NCBI GenBank assembly: GCA_934661375.1
Contig: CAKUJH010000027.1
Coordinates: 1 to 49,038 of the forward strand
DNA from: an uncultured Victivallales bacterium
GTDB lineage: Bacteria > Verrucomicrobiota > Lentisphaeria > Victivallales > UBA1829
Reading direction: 5' to 3'
DNA: 49,038 nucleotides
A program made the translations under genes and the position numbers. Positions 9,365-17,510 of the stretch are shown in pieces; positions within the stretch are counted from its first letter, which is position 1; each line of letters starts with the position of its first letter. The notes under the pieces are model-generated. The model had not been told where the DNA came from. It ran no database searches and saw only the letters and a list, made by a program, of their open reading frames with translations.

Positions 9365-11197
9365 TCACGGTCTGACCGGTACAACCAGCCATGCCGATAA
9401 TTCAAAAGGAACCGTTTTTCCGTTGATTCCGGTTCTGCCGTAATTGCGCAGCAGATCTGCAGCCAGCACCCAGTTTCCACGCGATTCCTCAATTTTCAGA
9501 TTCACTCTGATGCAGCCGTTTTCCTCCTGAACCGGAATTTCCATAAGAATCCGGTTGTCCTGAACGGAAACCAGCTGCCGGCTCCCGTTGACCGTCAGAA
9601 TTGCCGAACCGCCGGTCCCCGGCGCAGCCAGCACCAGCAAGGCGCGTTTCGCCGCCAGCGGCTTGCGGATACGGAAAATTTTTTCCAGTTCATTTCCGTT
9701 CTCCAGCGGAATCCAGCCGCCTTTCAGCGCAGAGGAATGATCCGACACCTGCAGAAAATGCCGCTGTTCCGGCGCATTTTTCCACGGATAAGACGGTTCA
9801 TTGAATTCAGTCTGAACACCGTCCGGACGAACGGCGGCAAGAATAACCGGTTCATATGCCGAGGCGTACAGCGGGGCAAATCCGTACACAATGAAACAAG
9901 CCAGCGCACCCCAGCCGAACAACCGGATCCGGACTGCTCCCCGGCTGCGGATGAAGCGTTCAAGCCAGACTCCGCCGCTCACACACAGCAGAGGCAGAAC
10001 CGGCAGACGGAACCGCGCCAGAATATAAAACACGATGATGGACAGCGAATACAGCAGGATGAACGCCGCCAGCAAAACGAATCCCCGGCGTCTGCCCGCA
10101 AAATGCCGCAATGACAGCAGACCGGCAAGTCCCAGCAGGACAATGAAGCCCGTCGGCAGAAAATGCAGTGTCCGCATCAGACTGCTTTTCGCCGCATTGT
10201 ATTCGGAAATATTGTTCGGGTAATCCATTGAATCCCAGAACAGAAACAGTTTCTGAAACTGCTGTTCCAGAAAAGCGGCAGGTTCCGCTTTCAGCCAGTC
10301 GAACATGCGCCGGGGGATGGATATTTCCTTTTCCGTCGACATCCACAGCTCATAAGTACGGGGATACGGCAATTCCAGTCCGGCAGGCGCACCTTCCGGG
10401 TTGTTGCCGATCGCCAGCACCGCGCCGCCGGCAGTGGACGGTCCGGATAAATGTTTCTGCTGCACAGTGTTGTAAAGGGCAAACGGCAGCTGCGGCAGCA
10501 GAACACACATCAGCATGACCAGACTGTTCAGCAGTGTTTTCCGCCATTCCGCGCGCCCGCGCATCAGCAGCACATACAGAACCGGCAGCGGCAGAAAACA
10601 CCAGGTGTTGCCGCGCGTCAGAATCGAACAGCCGAGAATGAATCCCCAGATCCCCCAATGAATCCAGGTGCTGCGCCGCGGCAGACGCAATGCCAGATAA
10701 AACAGCAGTACGATCCAGAATCCCTGAAGCAGTTCCAGCAGAGCGTACGGCGTAAAATAAATGTGAATCGCGCAGAAACAGCAGAGCAGTCCGCTCCACC
10801 ATCCGCTGCGGCGTCCGCAGATCAGCTGGGCGGAACGTCCGGCAAGATACACGGTCGCCGCTCCCAGCAGGGACTGCACCAGTGCCAGCACATAAGGCGA
10901 CGGAGTCAGCAGACGGCACAGCGGCAGAAACACCGCGTAATAAAACGGCTGATAATAAAACGTCTCCGGCAGACTGCCCTTCAGAATCTGATCCGCGATA
11001 TCCATATAAGTCCGCATGTCGGTTATGATGGAAGGGGCGTACGCGGCGGGATCGGCGGCAATCAGCTGACAGGAAACCGCGAAGCGAATCCCGAATGCAA
11101 TCAGCGCGATAACCGGCAGAAACGGAAACACCGTCCCGCCCTTGCGGGAGGAACGGTGCATGGATTCCGTTGAAGATTTGGAACGCAGCAGCTTCAA
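9365..11197 (-). CDS. GT39/ArnT-like membrane glycosyltransferase
   Basis: A 610-aa protein with about ten or eleven predicted membrane helices in the first 430 residues and a soluble C-terminal domain. An early acidic loop (SIITDMRTYMDIADQILKG, residues 57-75) matches the first periplasmic loop of PMT/ArnT GT-C enzymes, where the Asp is catalytic. Such enzymes transfer a sugar from a polyprenyl-phosphate donor on the periplasmic side to protein or lipid A. Its ATG overlaps the frr stop (ATGA), an odd partner for a translation factor. Acceptor unknown. An ArnT-like role would fit the ArnB-type gene 7 kb away, but that is only inference. Confidence 0.7.
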   Translation of the reverse strand: MKLLRSKSSTESMHRSSRKGGTVFPFLPVIALIAFGIRFAVSCQLIAADPAAYAPSIITDMRTYMDIADQILKGSLPETFYYQPFYYAVFLPLCRLLTPSPYVLALVQSLLGAATVYLAGRSAQLICGRRSGWWSGLLCCFCAIHIYFTPYALLELLQGFWIVLLFYLALRLPRRSTWIHWGIWGFILGCSILTRGNTWCFLPLPVLYVLLMRGRAEWRKTLLNSLVMLMCVLLPQLPFALYNTVQQKHLSGPSTAGGAVLAIGNNPEGAPAGLELPYPRTYELWMSTEKEISIPRRMFDWLKAEPAAFLEQQFQKLFLFWDSMDYPNNISEYNAAKSSLMRTLHFLPTGFIVLLGLAGLLSLRHFAGRRRGFVLLAAFILLYSLSIIVFYILARFRLPVLPLLCVSGGVWLERFIRSRGAVRIRLFGWGALACFIVYGFAPLYASAYEPVILAAVRPDGVQTEFNEPSYPWKNAPEQRHFLQVSDHSSALKGGWIPLENGNELEKIFRIRKPLAAKRALLVLAAPGTGGSAILTVNGSRQLVSVQDNRILMEIPVQEENGCIRVNLKIEESRGNWVLAADLLRNYGRTGINGKTVPFELSAWLVVPVRP

Positions 11198-11754
11198 ATC
11201 GTCATCAGTTCCTTCTCTTTGGCGGCAGCCATGTCTTCCACATTCTTCGTGTAGGAATCAAGCATCTTCTGGACTTTATCCAGATTGTTCTTCAGTTCGT
11301 CCTCGGTGATTTCAGAAGCCTTCTGGGCTTTTTTGAGAGCTTCATTGGCGTCGCGGCGGGCATTGCGCAGTTCCACTTTCGCCTGTTCGACACGGGCTTT
11401 GACCTGTTTCGCAAAAGCAGCGCGGCGGTCCTGGCTCAACGGCGGAATCGGCAGACGGATCACTTTGCCGTCGCTGACCGGAGAAATGCCCAGCGGAGAA
11501 GCGATGATTGCTTTTTCCACAGCCTTGACCGCACTCTGATCCCACGGCTGAATGGTGATGAGACGGGCTTCGGGCGTTGCCAGACCCGCAATATCGCGCA
11601 ATTTGGTCATGGTTCCATAGTACTCGACCATGATATTTTCCACCAGTGCGGTGGACGCCTTGCCCGTACGGATCGCGGTCAGATCCGTTTTCATGGCATC
11701 TTCGGCATTCATCAATTTTTCTTCCATGGTGTCAAAAACATCACTGATAGCCAT
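11194..11754 (-). CDS. frr: Ribosome recycling factor
   Basis: A 186-aa protein, normal size for RRF, which splits post-termination ribosomes with EF-G. Family stretches: DLTAIRTGKAS (residues 25-35), VEYYG, ITIQPWD, GKVIRLPIPPLSQDRR, VELRNARRDANE and the C-terminal KEKELMTI. The start at MAISDVFDTM is supported by AAGGAG 8 bp upstream; an earlier in-frame ATG at 11799 would overlap pyrH and has no ribosome site. pyrH lies 34 bp upstream, a common bacterial order. The stop overlaps the start of the GT39-like gene. Confidence 0.97.
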   Translation of the reverse strand: MAISDVFDTMEEKLMNAEDAMKTDLTAIRTGKASTALVENIMVEYYGTMTKLRDIAGLATPEARLITIQPWDQSAVKAVEKAIIASPLGISPVSDGKVIRLPIPPLSQDRRAAFAKQVKARVEQAKVELRNARRDANEALKKAQKASEITEDELKNNLDKVQKMLDSYTKNVEDMAAAKEKELMTI

Positions 11755-11788
11755 TTTATTCTCCTTATGTTTAGATTGGCTTGCTGTT

Positions 11789-12511
11789 TCAATGTACAAT
11801 GGTTCCGACGGAATAATCGCCGGTCAGAACTTTTCCCAGTGCGCCCTGCTCCGAGAAATTGCAGACAATGATATGCTGTCCGTTGTCCGAGCAAAGCGCA
11901 AACGCGGCGGCATCCATGACTCCGTAATGTCCGGCAATCGCCTCCTGGAAAGTGAGAGTGTCGAATTTCCGGGCAGACGGATCCTTGACCGGGTCTGCCG
12001 TGTAAATACCGTTGACTTTCGTCGCTTTGACCACGGCATCCGCCTTGATTTCCAGCGCACGCAGAGCGGCTGTGGTGTCCGTGGTGAAATACGGAGAACC
12101 CGTGCCGCCGGCAAAAATGATGAGCTTGCCTTCGGAAAGTTCAGTCAAAGCCAGGTCGCGGTCAAATTTCCGGGCGAACGGCTGCATGTCAACCGCACAA
12201 TGCACGGCACAGGGAACTCCCGCCGCAGTGAAAGCGTCTTTCAGACACAGAGCGTTCATGACGGTTGCCAGCATCCCCATATGATCGGCGGTTACGCGGT
12301 CCATGCCGCCTTTGGCGCCGGCGAGTCCGCGCCAGATATTGCCGGCACCGACCACCAGAGCGATCTCCACGCCCAGTTCCATTGCTTCCCGGATGCGCGC
12401 CACGATTGACGCGACCGCTTCCGCATTGTAGCCGTGTTCCTGATTGCCTTTCAAGGCTTCTCCGCTGATTTTCAGCAGAATCCGTTTATAAAGCAGCTTT
12501 TTTTCCGCCAT
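11789..12511 (-). CDS. pyrH: Uridylate kinase (UMP kinase)
   Basis: A 240-aa amino-acid-kinase-family enzyme phosphorylating UMP to UDP. Hallmarks are KRILLKISGEAL near the N-terminus, VVGAGNIWRG, DRVTADHMGMLATVMNAL, FAGGTGSPYFTTDTTAALRA and ATKVNGIYTADPVKDP. The ATG at 12511 gives the standard beginning; another in-frame ATG four codons earlier (12523) lies at AAAGGATG and cannot be excluded. tsf, often found upstream, is absent; the gene before it is an EamA transporter separated by a promoter-like region. Confidence 0.96.
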   Translation of the reverse strand: MAEKKLLYKRILLKISGEALKGNQEHGYNAEAVASIVARIREAMELGVEIALVVGAGNIWRGLAGAKGGMDRVTADHMGMLATVMNALCLKDAFTAAGVPCAVHCAVDMQPFARKFDRDLALTELSEGKLIIFAGGTGSPYFTTDTTAALRALEIKADAVVKATKVNGIYTADPVKDPSARKFDTLTFQEAIAGHYGVMDAAAFALCSDNGQHIIVCNFSEQGALGKVLTGDYSVGTIVH

Positions 12512-12539
12512 TTGAATCCGCATCCTTTCATTTTCCGGT

Positions 12540-12568
12540 AAGATACTGCCGAAACTGCGGTTCGTAAA
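12540..12568 (-). promoter_or_regulatory. Possible promoter of pyrH-frr operon
   Basis: On the minus strand TTTACG and TATCTT are separated by 17 bp, about 28 bp before the first possible pyrH start. The match is partial, so this is a candidate only. Confidence 0.35.
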
Positions 12569-12606
12569 GCGGACAAAGCAAAAAAAACGAAAAAAAATCC
12601 TGCGCG

Positions 12607-13506
12607 TCAACCCAATGCGGTGCAAACCAGACCGGTTACAATCAGAATCATGCCGGTAACTTTCGGCAAGGTTCCCTTTTCCCGGAAGATAATCACCCCC
12701 GCCAAAAATCCGATCGGCAGACTGATCTGACGGAACGCCTGTATATAGCTGACATTGGTCACAAAAGCCATCGCCAGCAGAACCAGACCGTAAGCCGATG
12801 AACTGCAGACGCCGGCTATAACCGGATAGATGCTCCGGAACGCCATCTTTTTCAGCAGCTTCCGTTCCAGCGGACTGCACAGAATGCAGAACAGCAGCAG
12901 AACAGACTCCCCAAACTCCACCACGAACAGAAATCCCAGCGTATCCAGCACGGATACACGGTGCATGACATCCCGGATCATCTGGAGCGCATGACTGTCA
13001 AGAATCGTATACATGGTTGTGCCGGCTGCCGCCAGCAGGATGAACCCGATCACCGGAGAACAATACGGTTTCAGGGAAAAATCCGAAAACCGGTTCAGCG
13101 GCATGATCAGGCATCCCACCGAAATCAGCCCCATGCCTGCCAGGGCAATCAGACCGGGCGTTTTCCCCAGACCGAAAATAATGGTTGCCGCGGCAACCGT
13201 CAGCACCGGCAGAGCACGCACAACCGGGTACACCAGCGAAATATCCGCTTTCCGGTACGCATGAGCCAATCCCAGCAGATAAAAAACATCTCCGGCAAAA
13301 CTGAAAAGCATGATCACAAAAAACTGCCAGGGCAGATCAGTCAGTTTCCAGGGAGCCAGAATGAAAAACGGCAGCCAGACCAGAGAAGATGTCGCGGTCA
13401 TGATAATGTAGAATGCCAGCGAAGGCTTCGAACTTTTGGACAGCATATTCCAGGCGATGTGCAGAAAAACCGAAAGGAATACCAGCAGAAACGCAATAAA
13501 AGTCAT
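12607..13506 (-). CDS. EamA/DMT-family transporter
   Basis: A 299-aa membrane protein with ten hydrophobic segments in two similar halves, the architecture of drug/metabolite transporters. Each half ends in a DMT-style segment (LIALAGMGLISVGCLIM near residue 120, LPKVTGMILIVTGLVCTAL at the C-terminus). The glutamate in VVEFGESVLLLF and the basic loops fit the family. The start has AAGGAG 10 bp upstream. It is divergent from the TrmB-like regulator gene, which could control it. Substrate unknown. Confidence 0.8.
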   Translation of the reverse strand: MTFIAFLLVFLSVFLHIAWNMLSKSSKPSLAFYIIMTATSSLVWLPFFILAPWKLTDLPWQFFVIMLFSFAGDVFYLLGLAHAYRKADISLVYPVVRALPVLTVAAATIIFGLGKTPGLIALAGMGLISVGCLIMPLNRFSDFSLKPYCSPVIGFILLAAAGTTMYTILDSHALQMIRDVMHRVSVLDTLGFLFVVEFGESVLLLFCILCSPLERKLLKKMAFRSIYPVIAGVCSSSAYGLVLLAMAFVTNVSYIQAFRQISLPIGFLAGVIIFREKGTLPKVTGMILIVTGLVCTALG

Positions 13507-13627
13507 GACTGTATTTTCTCCTTCATAAATATTCTCACTTTTTTTAATTCTGTCGGTGACTTTTTACAGAATGGTGATATTATACTGATAGTTATCGCAA
13601 ATTCAAGCTGAAAACAAAAAATAAAAG

Positions 13628-13647
13628 ATGTCGGTTTTTTACGACAT
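13628..13647. promoter_or_regulatory. Inverted repeat in the leader of the TrmB-like gene
   Basis: ATGTCG and CGACAT form a perfect 6-bp inverted repeat with an 8-base T-rich spacer, followed by a T-run, 22 bp before the regulator's ATG. It could be an autoregulatory operator or an RNA hairpin just ahead of the ribosome site. Confidence 0.4.
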
Positions 13648-13669
13648 TTTTCAGAAGGAGAAAGTAAGA

Positions 13670-14461
13670 ATGGAAATTCTGGATGGTCTGACCAGTCTTG
13701 ACCTCAGTTCCCGGCAGGCGAAAGTGTATCTGGCTCTGCTTCAGCGGGGAAGCGCATCGGCAATCGAACTGGCGAAAAGCACCGGATTCAAGCATCCGAC
13801 AGTCTACGACGTGCTGGATTCGCTGAAAGAACGCAACCTGATTTCCGAATGCTACACCGGCAGCAAACGGCGTTTCACTGCCGAAAATCCGGAAGTGTTC
13901 AAAGAACAGGAAGCCAGGCGGATGAGCTCCCTGGAAGCCATCCTGCCTTCGCTGCTGGATTTGTATCAGTCCGGACCGCGCCGTCCGGTAATCCGGGTTT
14001 ATCAGGGACGCGACGAAATCCGCAAGGCGGATGAGGAACTGCTGAATGTCAAATCCAAGGAATATTTCTATTTCGGCTCGATGCAGGAAGTTTTCAATCC
14101 GAATGATGAAAAATATCTGCGCGATTATTACCGGCGCCGGATCGAACGCGGAATCTGGTCCAATTCCATCCGCAACAAACCCAGCGAAGCCACAGCGGAC
14201 TACTCCCGGCCCGGCGACCATAATCTCCGCCGGGTACGGTATCTGCCGCAGCAGATTTCGGAAAAAGTCGCGGAACTCTTTTTATATGATGACAAAATTG
14301 CGGTACACTCCACGATGATGGAAAACTATGCAGTCATCATCGAAAGCCGGGAACTTTTCATTCTGCTCAAAACCATCTGGGACTGTCTGTGGGCGGTTTC
14401 GCTGGAACCGGAAGAAGCGGAAAAGAAAGCAGCCTCCGGCAGGAAAACACAGCAGAACTGA
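13670..14461 (+). CDS. TrmB-family transcriptional regulator
   Basis: A 263-aa regulator. The N-terminal winged helix (residues 1-75: LDLSSRQAKVYLALLQRGSA, SAIELAKSTGFKHPTVYDVLDSLKERNLI) is typical of TrmB, including a wing with GSKRRFTAENPE. The C-terminal part resembles the phospholipase-D-like effector module of the family (VYQGRDEIRKADEELLN, YFYFGS). ATG 13670 has AGAAGGAG 9 bp upstream; an earlier in-frame ATG at 13628 falls in the leader inverted repeat. Family members often sense sugars; the ligand here is unknown. The gene faces lpxH-like, leaving only 6 bp between the two stops. Confidence 0.8.
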   Translation: MEILDGLTSLDLSSRQAKVYLALLQRGSASAIELAKSTGFKHPTVYDVLDSLKERNLISECYTGSKRRFTAENPEVFKEQEARRMSSLEAILPSLLDLYQSGPRRPVIRVYQGRDEIRKADEELLNVKSKEYFYFGSMQEVFNPNDEKYLRDYYRRRIERGIWSNSIRNKPSEATADYSRPGDHNLRRVRYLPQQISEKVAELFLYDDKIAVHSTMMENYAVIIESRELFILLKTIWDCLWAVSLEPEEAEKKAASGRKTQQN

Positions 14462-14467
14462 ACGGCA

Positions 14468-15190
14468 TCAGTTCAGCAGTTCTTTCCAGAAACCGCAGCG
14501 CGAGCGGAGCTGTCCGTCCAGCACAACAATCTCGCCGTCCCGTTCCCACGCCGGCAGAATTTCCGTGGGAACACCGCCCGGCACAGCAAGGGTTTCGCGA
14601 CGGTGAAAATGCCCGGTGAACACCCGTTTGATCTGTCCCTGCACAGCATTCCGGCTGTAATTTTCCAGATGCGGCATCGGCAGCAGGCGTTTGTAACGCA
14701 GATTGGTGTTTTTGAGGGACATGCGGACTTTGTCCGCCACCTTCGGACCGATGTTCCGCGCGGTGAGCCGCAGCAGAAAACGCGTAAACGGATTCCGGAT
14801 CAGACGGCGCAGCAGCAGATAGCGGCGGTCGTCGCGGTTGATCAGATCTCCGTGAATGAACTGCACTCCGTTGTCCAGCGTATGCGACACATCATCAATC
14901 CAGGAAAACGCGTCGCGGTGCGTCTCCGAAACATAAAACTCATGATTGCCTTCGATGAAGCCGATTTCAAAACGTTTTTTGTGTTCGGAGCACCATTCGA
15001 CAAACTGGGCATGTCCGAAGGATTCATATCCTTTCAGAGCAATCCAGAGTTCAAAAATGTCGCCGAGAAAAATCACGCCTTTCGGGTTGACGGCGTCAAT
15101 GCGGTCCAGCATTTCAAAAAAATCGCCTTCCGCATCGGAATGCGCGCGGATATGACAATCCGCAATCAGTATGTAGTCCCCGCTGTCCAT
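14468..15190 (-). CDS. lpxH: LpxH-like UDP-2,3-diacylglucosamine hydrolase (metallophosphoesterase)
   Basis: A 240-aa calcineurin-like phosphoesterase, the same length as E. coli LpxH, which forms lipid X in lipid A synthesis. All metal motifs are present: IADCHI (DxH), FLGDIFELW, GNHE, HGD and GHFH near residue 200. The LpxH-style cap region between HGD and GHFH contains several arginines. The start MDSGDYILIADCH sits 7 bp after the nadA stop with a weak ribosome site, suggesting coupling to nadA. LpxH2/YbbF-like homologues of other function exist, so the exact substrate is inferred. Confidence 0.75.
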   Translation of the reverse strand: MDSGDYILIADCHIRAHSDAEGDFFEMLDRIDAVNPKGVIFLGDIFELWIALKGYESFGHAQFVEWCSEHKKRFEIGFIEGNHEFYVSETHRDAFSWIDDVSHTLDNGVQFIHGDLINRDDRRYLLLRRLIRNPFTRFLLRLTARNIGPKVADKVRMSLKNTNLRYKRLLPMPHLENYSRNAVQGQIKRVFTGHFHRRETLAVPGGVPTEILPAWERDGEIVVLDGQLRSRCGFWKELLN

Positions 15191-15197
15191 GTTGAAA

Positions 15198-16097
15198 TCA
15201 GAATTGCAGCATACGGTCGATGGGTGCGCGCGCTCTGGCAATGGTGTCGGCATCCAGTTCGATCTGCGGCTTCATATCCTGCAAGGCGAACAGCACATCT
15301 TCCAGCGTGATTTTTTTCATGTTCGGACAGAGCGGCTCCGGCTCCAGCGGGTAAAACACTTTGTCCGGATTTTCCTTGCGCATACGGTGAAGGATTCCGG
15401 TTTCCGTGCCGATGATGAATTCCCTTTCTTGGGATTCGCGCACGAATTTCAGCATACCTCCGGTACTCAACGCCTGATCCGCCAGATCCGCGGTTGCCGG
15501 GGGACATTCCGGATGAACGATCACCGGCGCACCGGGATGAGCGGCACGGGCTTTTTCAATCTGCTCCGGCATGATCCGGTTGTGAGTCGGACAGAAGCCC
15601 GGCCAGAGATCCATGGGACGGTTCAGTTTTTTCGCCACGTTGGCGCCGAGGTTGGCATCGGGCAGGAACAGAATTTTCTGGTCTTTCGGCAGTGCGCTGA
15701 TGACCTTCTCCGCATTGCCGGAGGTGCAGCAGATATCGACCGCTGTTTTGGTGGCAGCCGTCGTGTTCACATACGCAACCACCAGAGTATCAGGGTGTTC
15801 CGCGCGGTATTTCGCCACCGCTTCGGGATCCGCCATATCCGCCATGGGACATCCGGAATGCGGATTCGGATGCAGCACAATGGAATCCGGAGAAAGGATT
15901 TTGGCGGTTTCCGCCATGAACCGGACGCCGCAGAAAACAATGACCGGCGCATGACATTCCGCCGCTTTCCGGGAAAGTTCCAGGGAATCACCGACAAAAT
16001 CGGCGATATCCTGCACTTCCGGCGCAGTATAATTATGAGCGAGAATGACTGCATGGCGTTCATCACGCAGTTTCCGGATTTCCTGTTCAATATTCAT
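15198..16097 (-). CDS. nadA: Quinolinate synthase
   Basis: A 299-aa enzyme condensing iminoaspartate with dihydroxyacetone phosphate to quinolinate in NAD synthesis. The three cysteines of the 4Fe-4S cluster are at C83 (SGCPMADMA), C169 (GFCPTHNRI) and C257 (PLCPNMKK), with ILAHNYTAPEVQDIADFVGDSLELS near the N-terminus. AAGGAG lies 8 bp before the ATG. nadB and nadC are not in the window. It is first in a two-gene unit with lpxH-like. Confidence 0.95.
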   Translation of the reverse strand: MNIEQEIRKLRDERHAVILAHNYTAPEVQDIADFVGDSLELSRKAAECHAPVIVFCGVRFMAETAKILSPDSIVLHPNPHSGCPMADMADPEAVAKYRAEHPDTLVVAYVNTTAATKTAVDICCTSGNAEKVISALPKDQKILFLPDANLGANVAKKLNRPMDLWPGFCPTHNRIMPEQIEKARAAHPGAPVIVHPECPPATADLADQALSTGGMLKFVRESQEREFIIGTETGILHRMRKENPDKVFYPLEPEPLCPNMKKITLEDVLFALQDMKPQIELDADTIARARAPIDRMLQF

Positions 16098-16136
16098 GGC
16101 GTCAACTCCTTGTTGTCATAGCATTTTTTACCGCAT

Positions 16137-16164
16137 ACAATACATGTTCCCGCCGGATTTTCAA
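16137..16164 (-). promoter_or_regulatory. Sigma70-like promoter of nadA
   Basis: On the minus strand TTGAAA and TATTGT are separated by 16 bp, about 40 bp upstream of the nadA ATG. The hexamers are the same as those before prc and secG. Confidence 0.6.
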
Positions 16165-16238
16165 GTCCCGTACCGGAAAACGGCTGGGAAAGTTGCATTT
16201 CCGCGGAAAATGAGTACACTCCGATTCCGAATACGTAT

Positions 16239-16286
16239 TTTACATGACTTTACAGAAAATCATGTAAATATTGCATTGTTTACATG
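16239..16286. promoter_or_regulatory. Operator-like array of three TTTACATG sites
   Basis: TTTACATGA (16239) and TCATGTAAA (16260) form a perfect 9-bp inverted repeat with a 12-base spacer, and a third direct copy TTTACATG starts at 16279, exactly 40 bp after the first. The array lies about 30 bp upstream of the -35 box of the plus-strand Gfo/Idh/MocA operon, a position suited to an activator. The rest of the 315-bp nadA-Gfo intergenic region holds only the two divergent promoters. Confidence 0.55.
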
Positions 16287-16316
16287 GATCTTTTCATAAA
16301 AACGCATATTTTTTTC

Positions 16317-16346
16317 TTGTATCGCGCCGGCAACCTTCTATATTAT
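16317..16346 (+). promoter_or_regulatory. Promoter of the Gfo/Idh/MocA-SDR-QOR operon
   Basis: TTGTAT at 16317 is followed after 16 bp by TATATT (16339), overlapping an alternative TATTAT with an 18-bp spacer. The -35 is imperfect, which fits dependence on an activator bound to the upstream TTTACATG array. Confidence 0.5.
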
Positions 16347-16412
16347 GGATGAATTCCGGAAGTTTTCGCTTCCGAAACAACGGCATATACCAGCGAACAA
16401 CCACAGGAGACA

Positions 16413-17432
16413 ATGATGAAACGGCGAATCCGGATTGCACAAATCGGCATTGGACACAACCATGCGGCAGACAAAATGCTTGCTCTGCGCCAGCTCCCTG
16501 AAGATTTTGAAGTCGTCGGGTTCTCGGAGGATGATCCCCGCTGGCTCGAACAGCGCGGCGGATTCAGCGCATACAAGGATCTGCCGCGCTTCACGGAAAA
16601 TGAATTGCTCAATATCCCCGGACTGGACGCCGTTGCCGTGGAAACGGACGGTTTTGAACTGGTTCCGACCGCTCTGCGTTGTGCGGAACGCGGACTGCAT
16701 ATTCACTGCGACAAGCCCGGCGGGGAATCGCTGCCGGAATTCAGGAAACTGCTCGCCCTCTGCGCGGCGAAAAAACTTGCGTTCCAGCAGGCGTATGTCT
16801 ACCGTTACAATCCCGCAATCCGCTTCATCATCAATGCCGTCAAAAAAGGTTGGCTCGGCAATCTCTTTGAAATTCACGCAGTCATGAGCCGTTACGACGG
16901 CGACAACTCCGCATACCGCAAATGGCTCGCGCAGTTCAAGGGCGGCGCCATGTATATCTTTGCCGGTTACCTCATCGATCTCGTGATTCAAATGCTCGGC
17001 AGACCCGAAAAAGTTACACCGTTCATGAAACAGACCCGTGGCGACGGACTGATCGACAACGGTCTTGCCGTGCTGGAGTATCCGCGCGCCACTGCCACCA
17101 TCCGCGTTTCCGTGGAAGAAGTCGACGGCATGAAACACCGCCGCCTTATTGTCTGCGGAACCAACGGAACCGCCGAACTCTGCCCGATCGAAGCTCCCGG
17201 AAATGTCTATTACACCCAGCACCTCCCGGTTCGTCTCACCCTCAAAAACGGAAATGAGGAATATGCCGCCGGCACACACGAAGCGGACTGCGGCGTTCTC
17301 GGCGACCGCTACACCGGACAGCTGACGGAGTTTGCGAAAATCATCCGCGGGGAAATCGCCAATCCCTATCCGTATGAACACGAACTGCTGGTCCATGAAA
17401 TCCTGCTCGACGCGTGCGGATACGCAAAATAA
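16413..17432 (+). CDS. Gfo/Idh/MocA-family oxidoreductase
   Basis: A 339-aa NAD(P)-dependent sugar or cyclitol dehydrogenase-type protein. The Rossmann start RIRIAQIGIGHNHAADK varies the usual GxGxxG. The EKP-type signature appears as HIHCDKPGG (about residue 100), followed by AYVYRYNPAIRFI. The C-terminal beta-sheet domain includes a YLIDLVIQMLG helix where the catalytic His/Asp region normally lies (H replaced in this stretch). There are two adjacent ATGs (16413, 16416); AGGAGA spacing favours the second. First gene of a plus-strand operon with SDR and quinone-oxidoreductase genes, suggesting a sugar oxidation or epimerisation route. Confidence 0.8.
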   Translation: MMKRRIRIAQIGIGHNHAADKMLALRQLPEDFEVVGFSEDDPRWLEQRGGFSAYKDLPRFTENELLNIPGLDAVAVETDGFELVPTALRCAERGLHIHCDKPGGESLPEFRKLLALCAAKKLAFQQAYVYRYNPAIRFIINAVKKGWLGNLFEIHAVMSRYDGDNSAYRKWLAQFKGGAMYIFAGYLIDLVIQMLGRPEKVTPFMKQTRGDGLIDNGLAVLEYPRATATIRVSVEEVDGMKHRRLIVCGTNGTAELCPIEAPGNVYYTQHLPVRLTLKNGNEEYAAGTHEADCGVLGDRYTGQLTEFAKIIRGEIANPYPYEHELLVHEILLDACGYAK

Positions 17433-17510
17433 AGGATCCTTATGAGGTCCGCACTGACAGGACGGAAGCAAAAAAAAACGATTTCAAACAAACCGGAAAG
17501 GAATTTCACC

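Noticed and set aside
14455..14474. GAACTGA/TCAGTTC hairpin between the convergent TrmB-like and LpxH-like genes
   Set aside because: There is no T-run on either side and it overlaps both coding ends, so it is not a convincing terminator.
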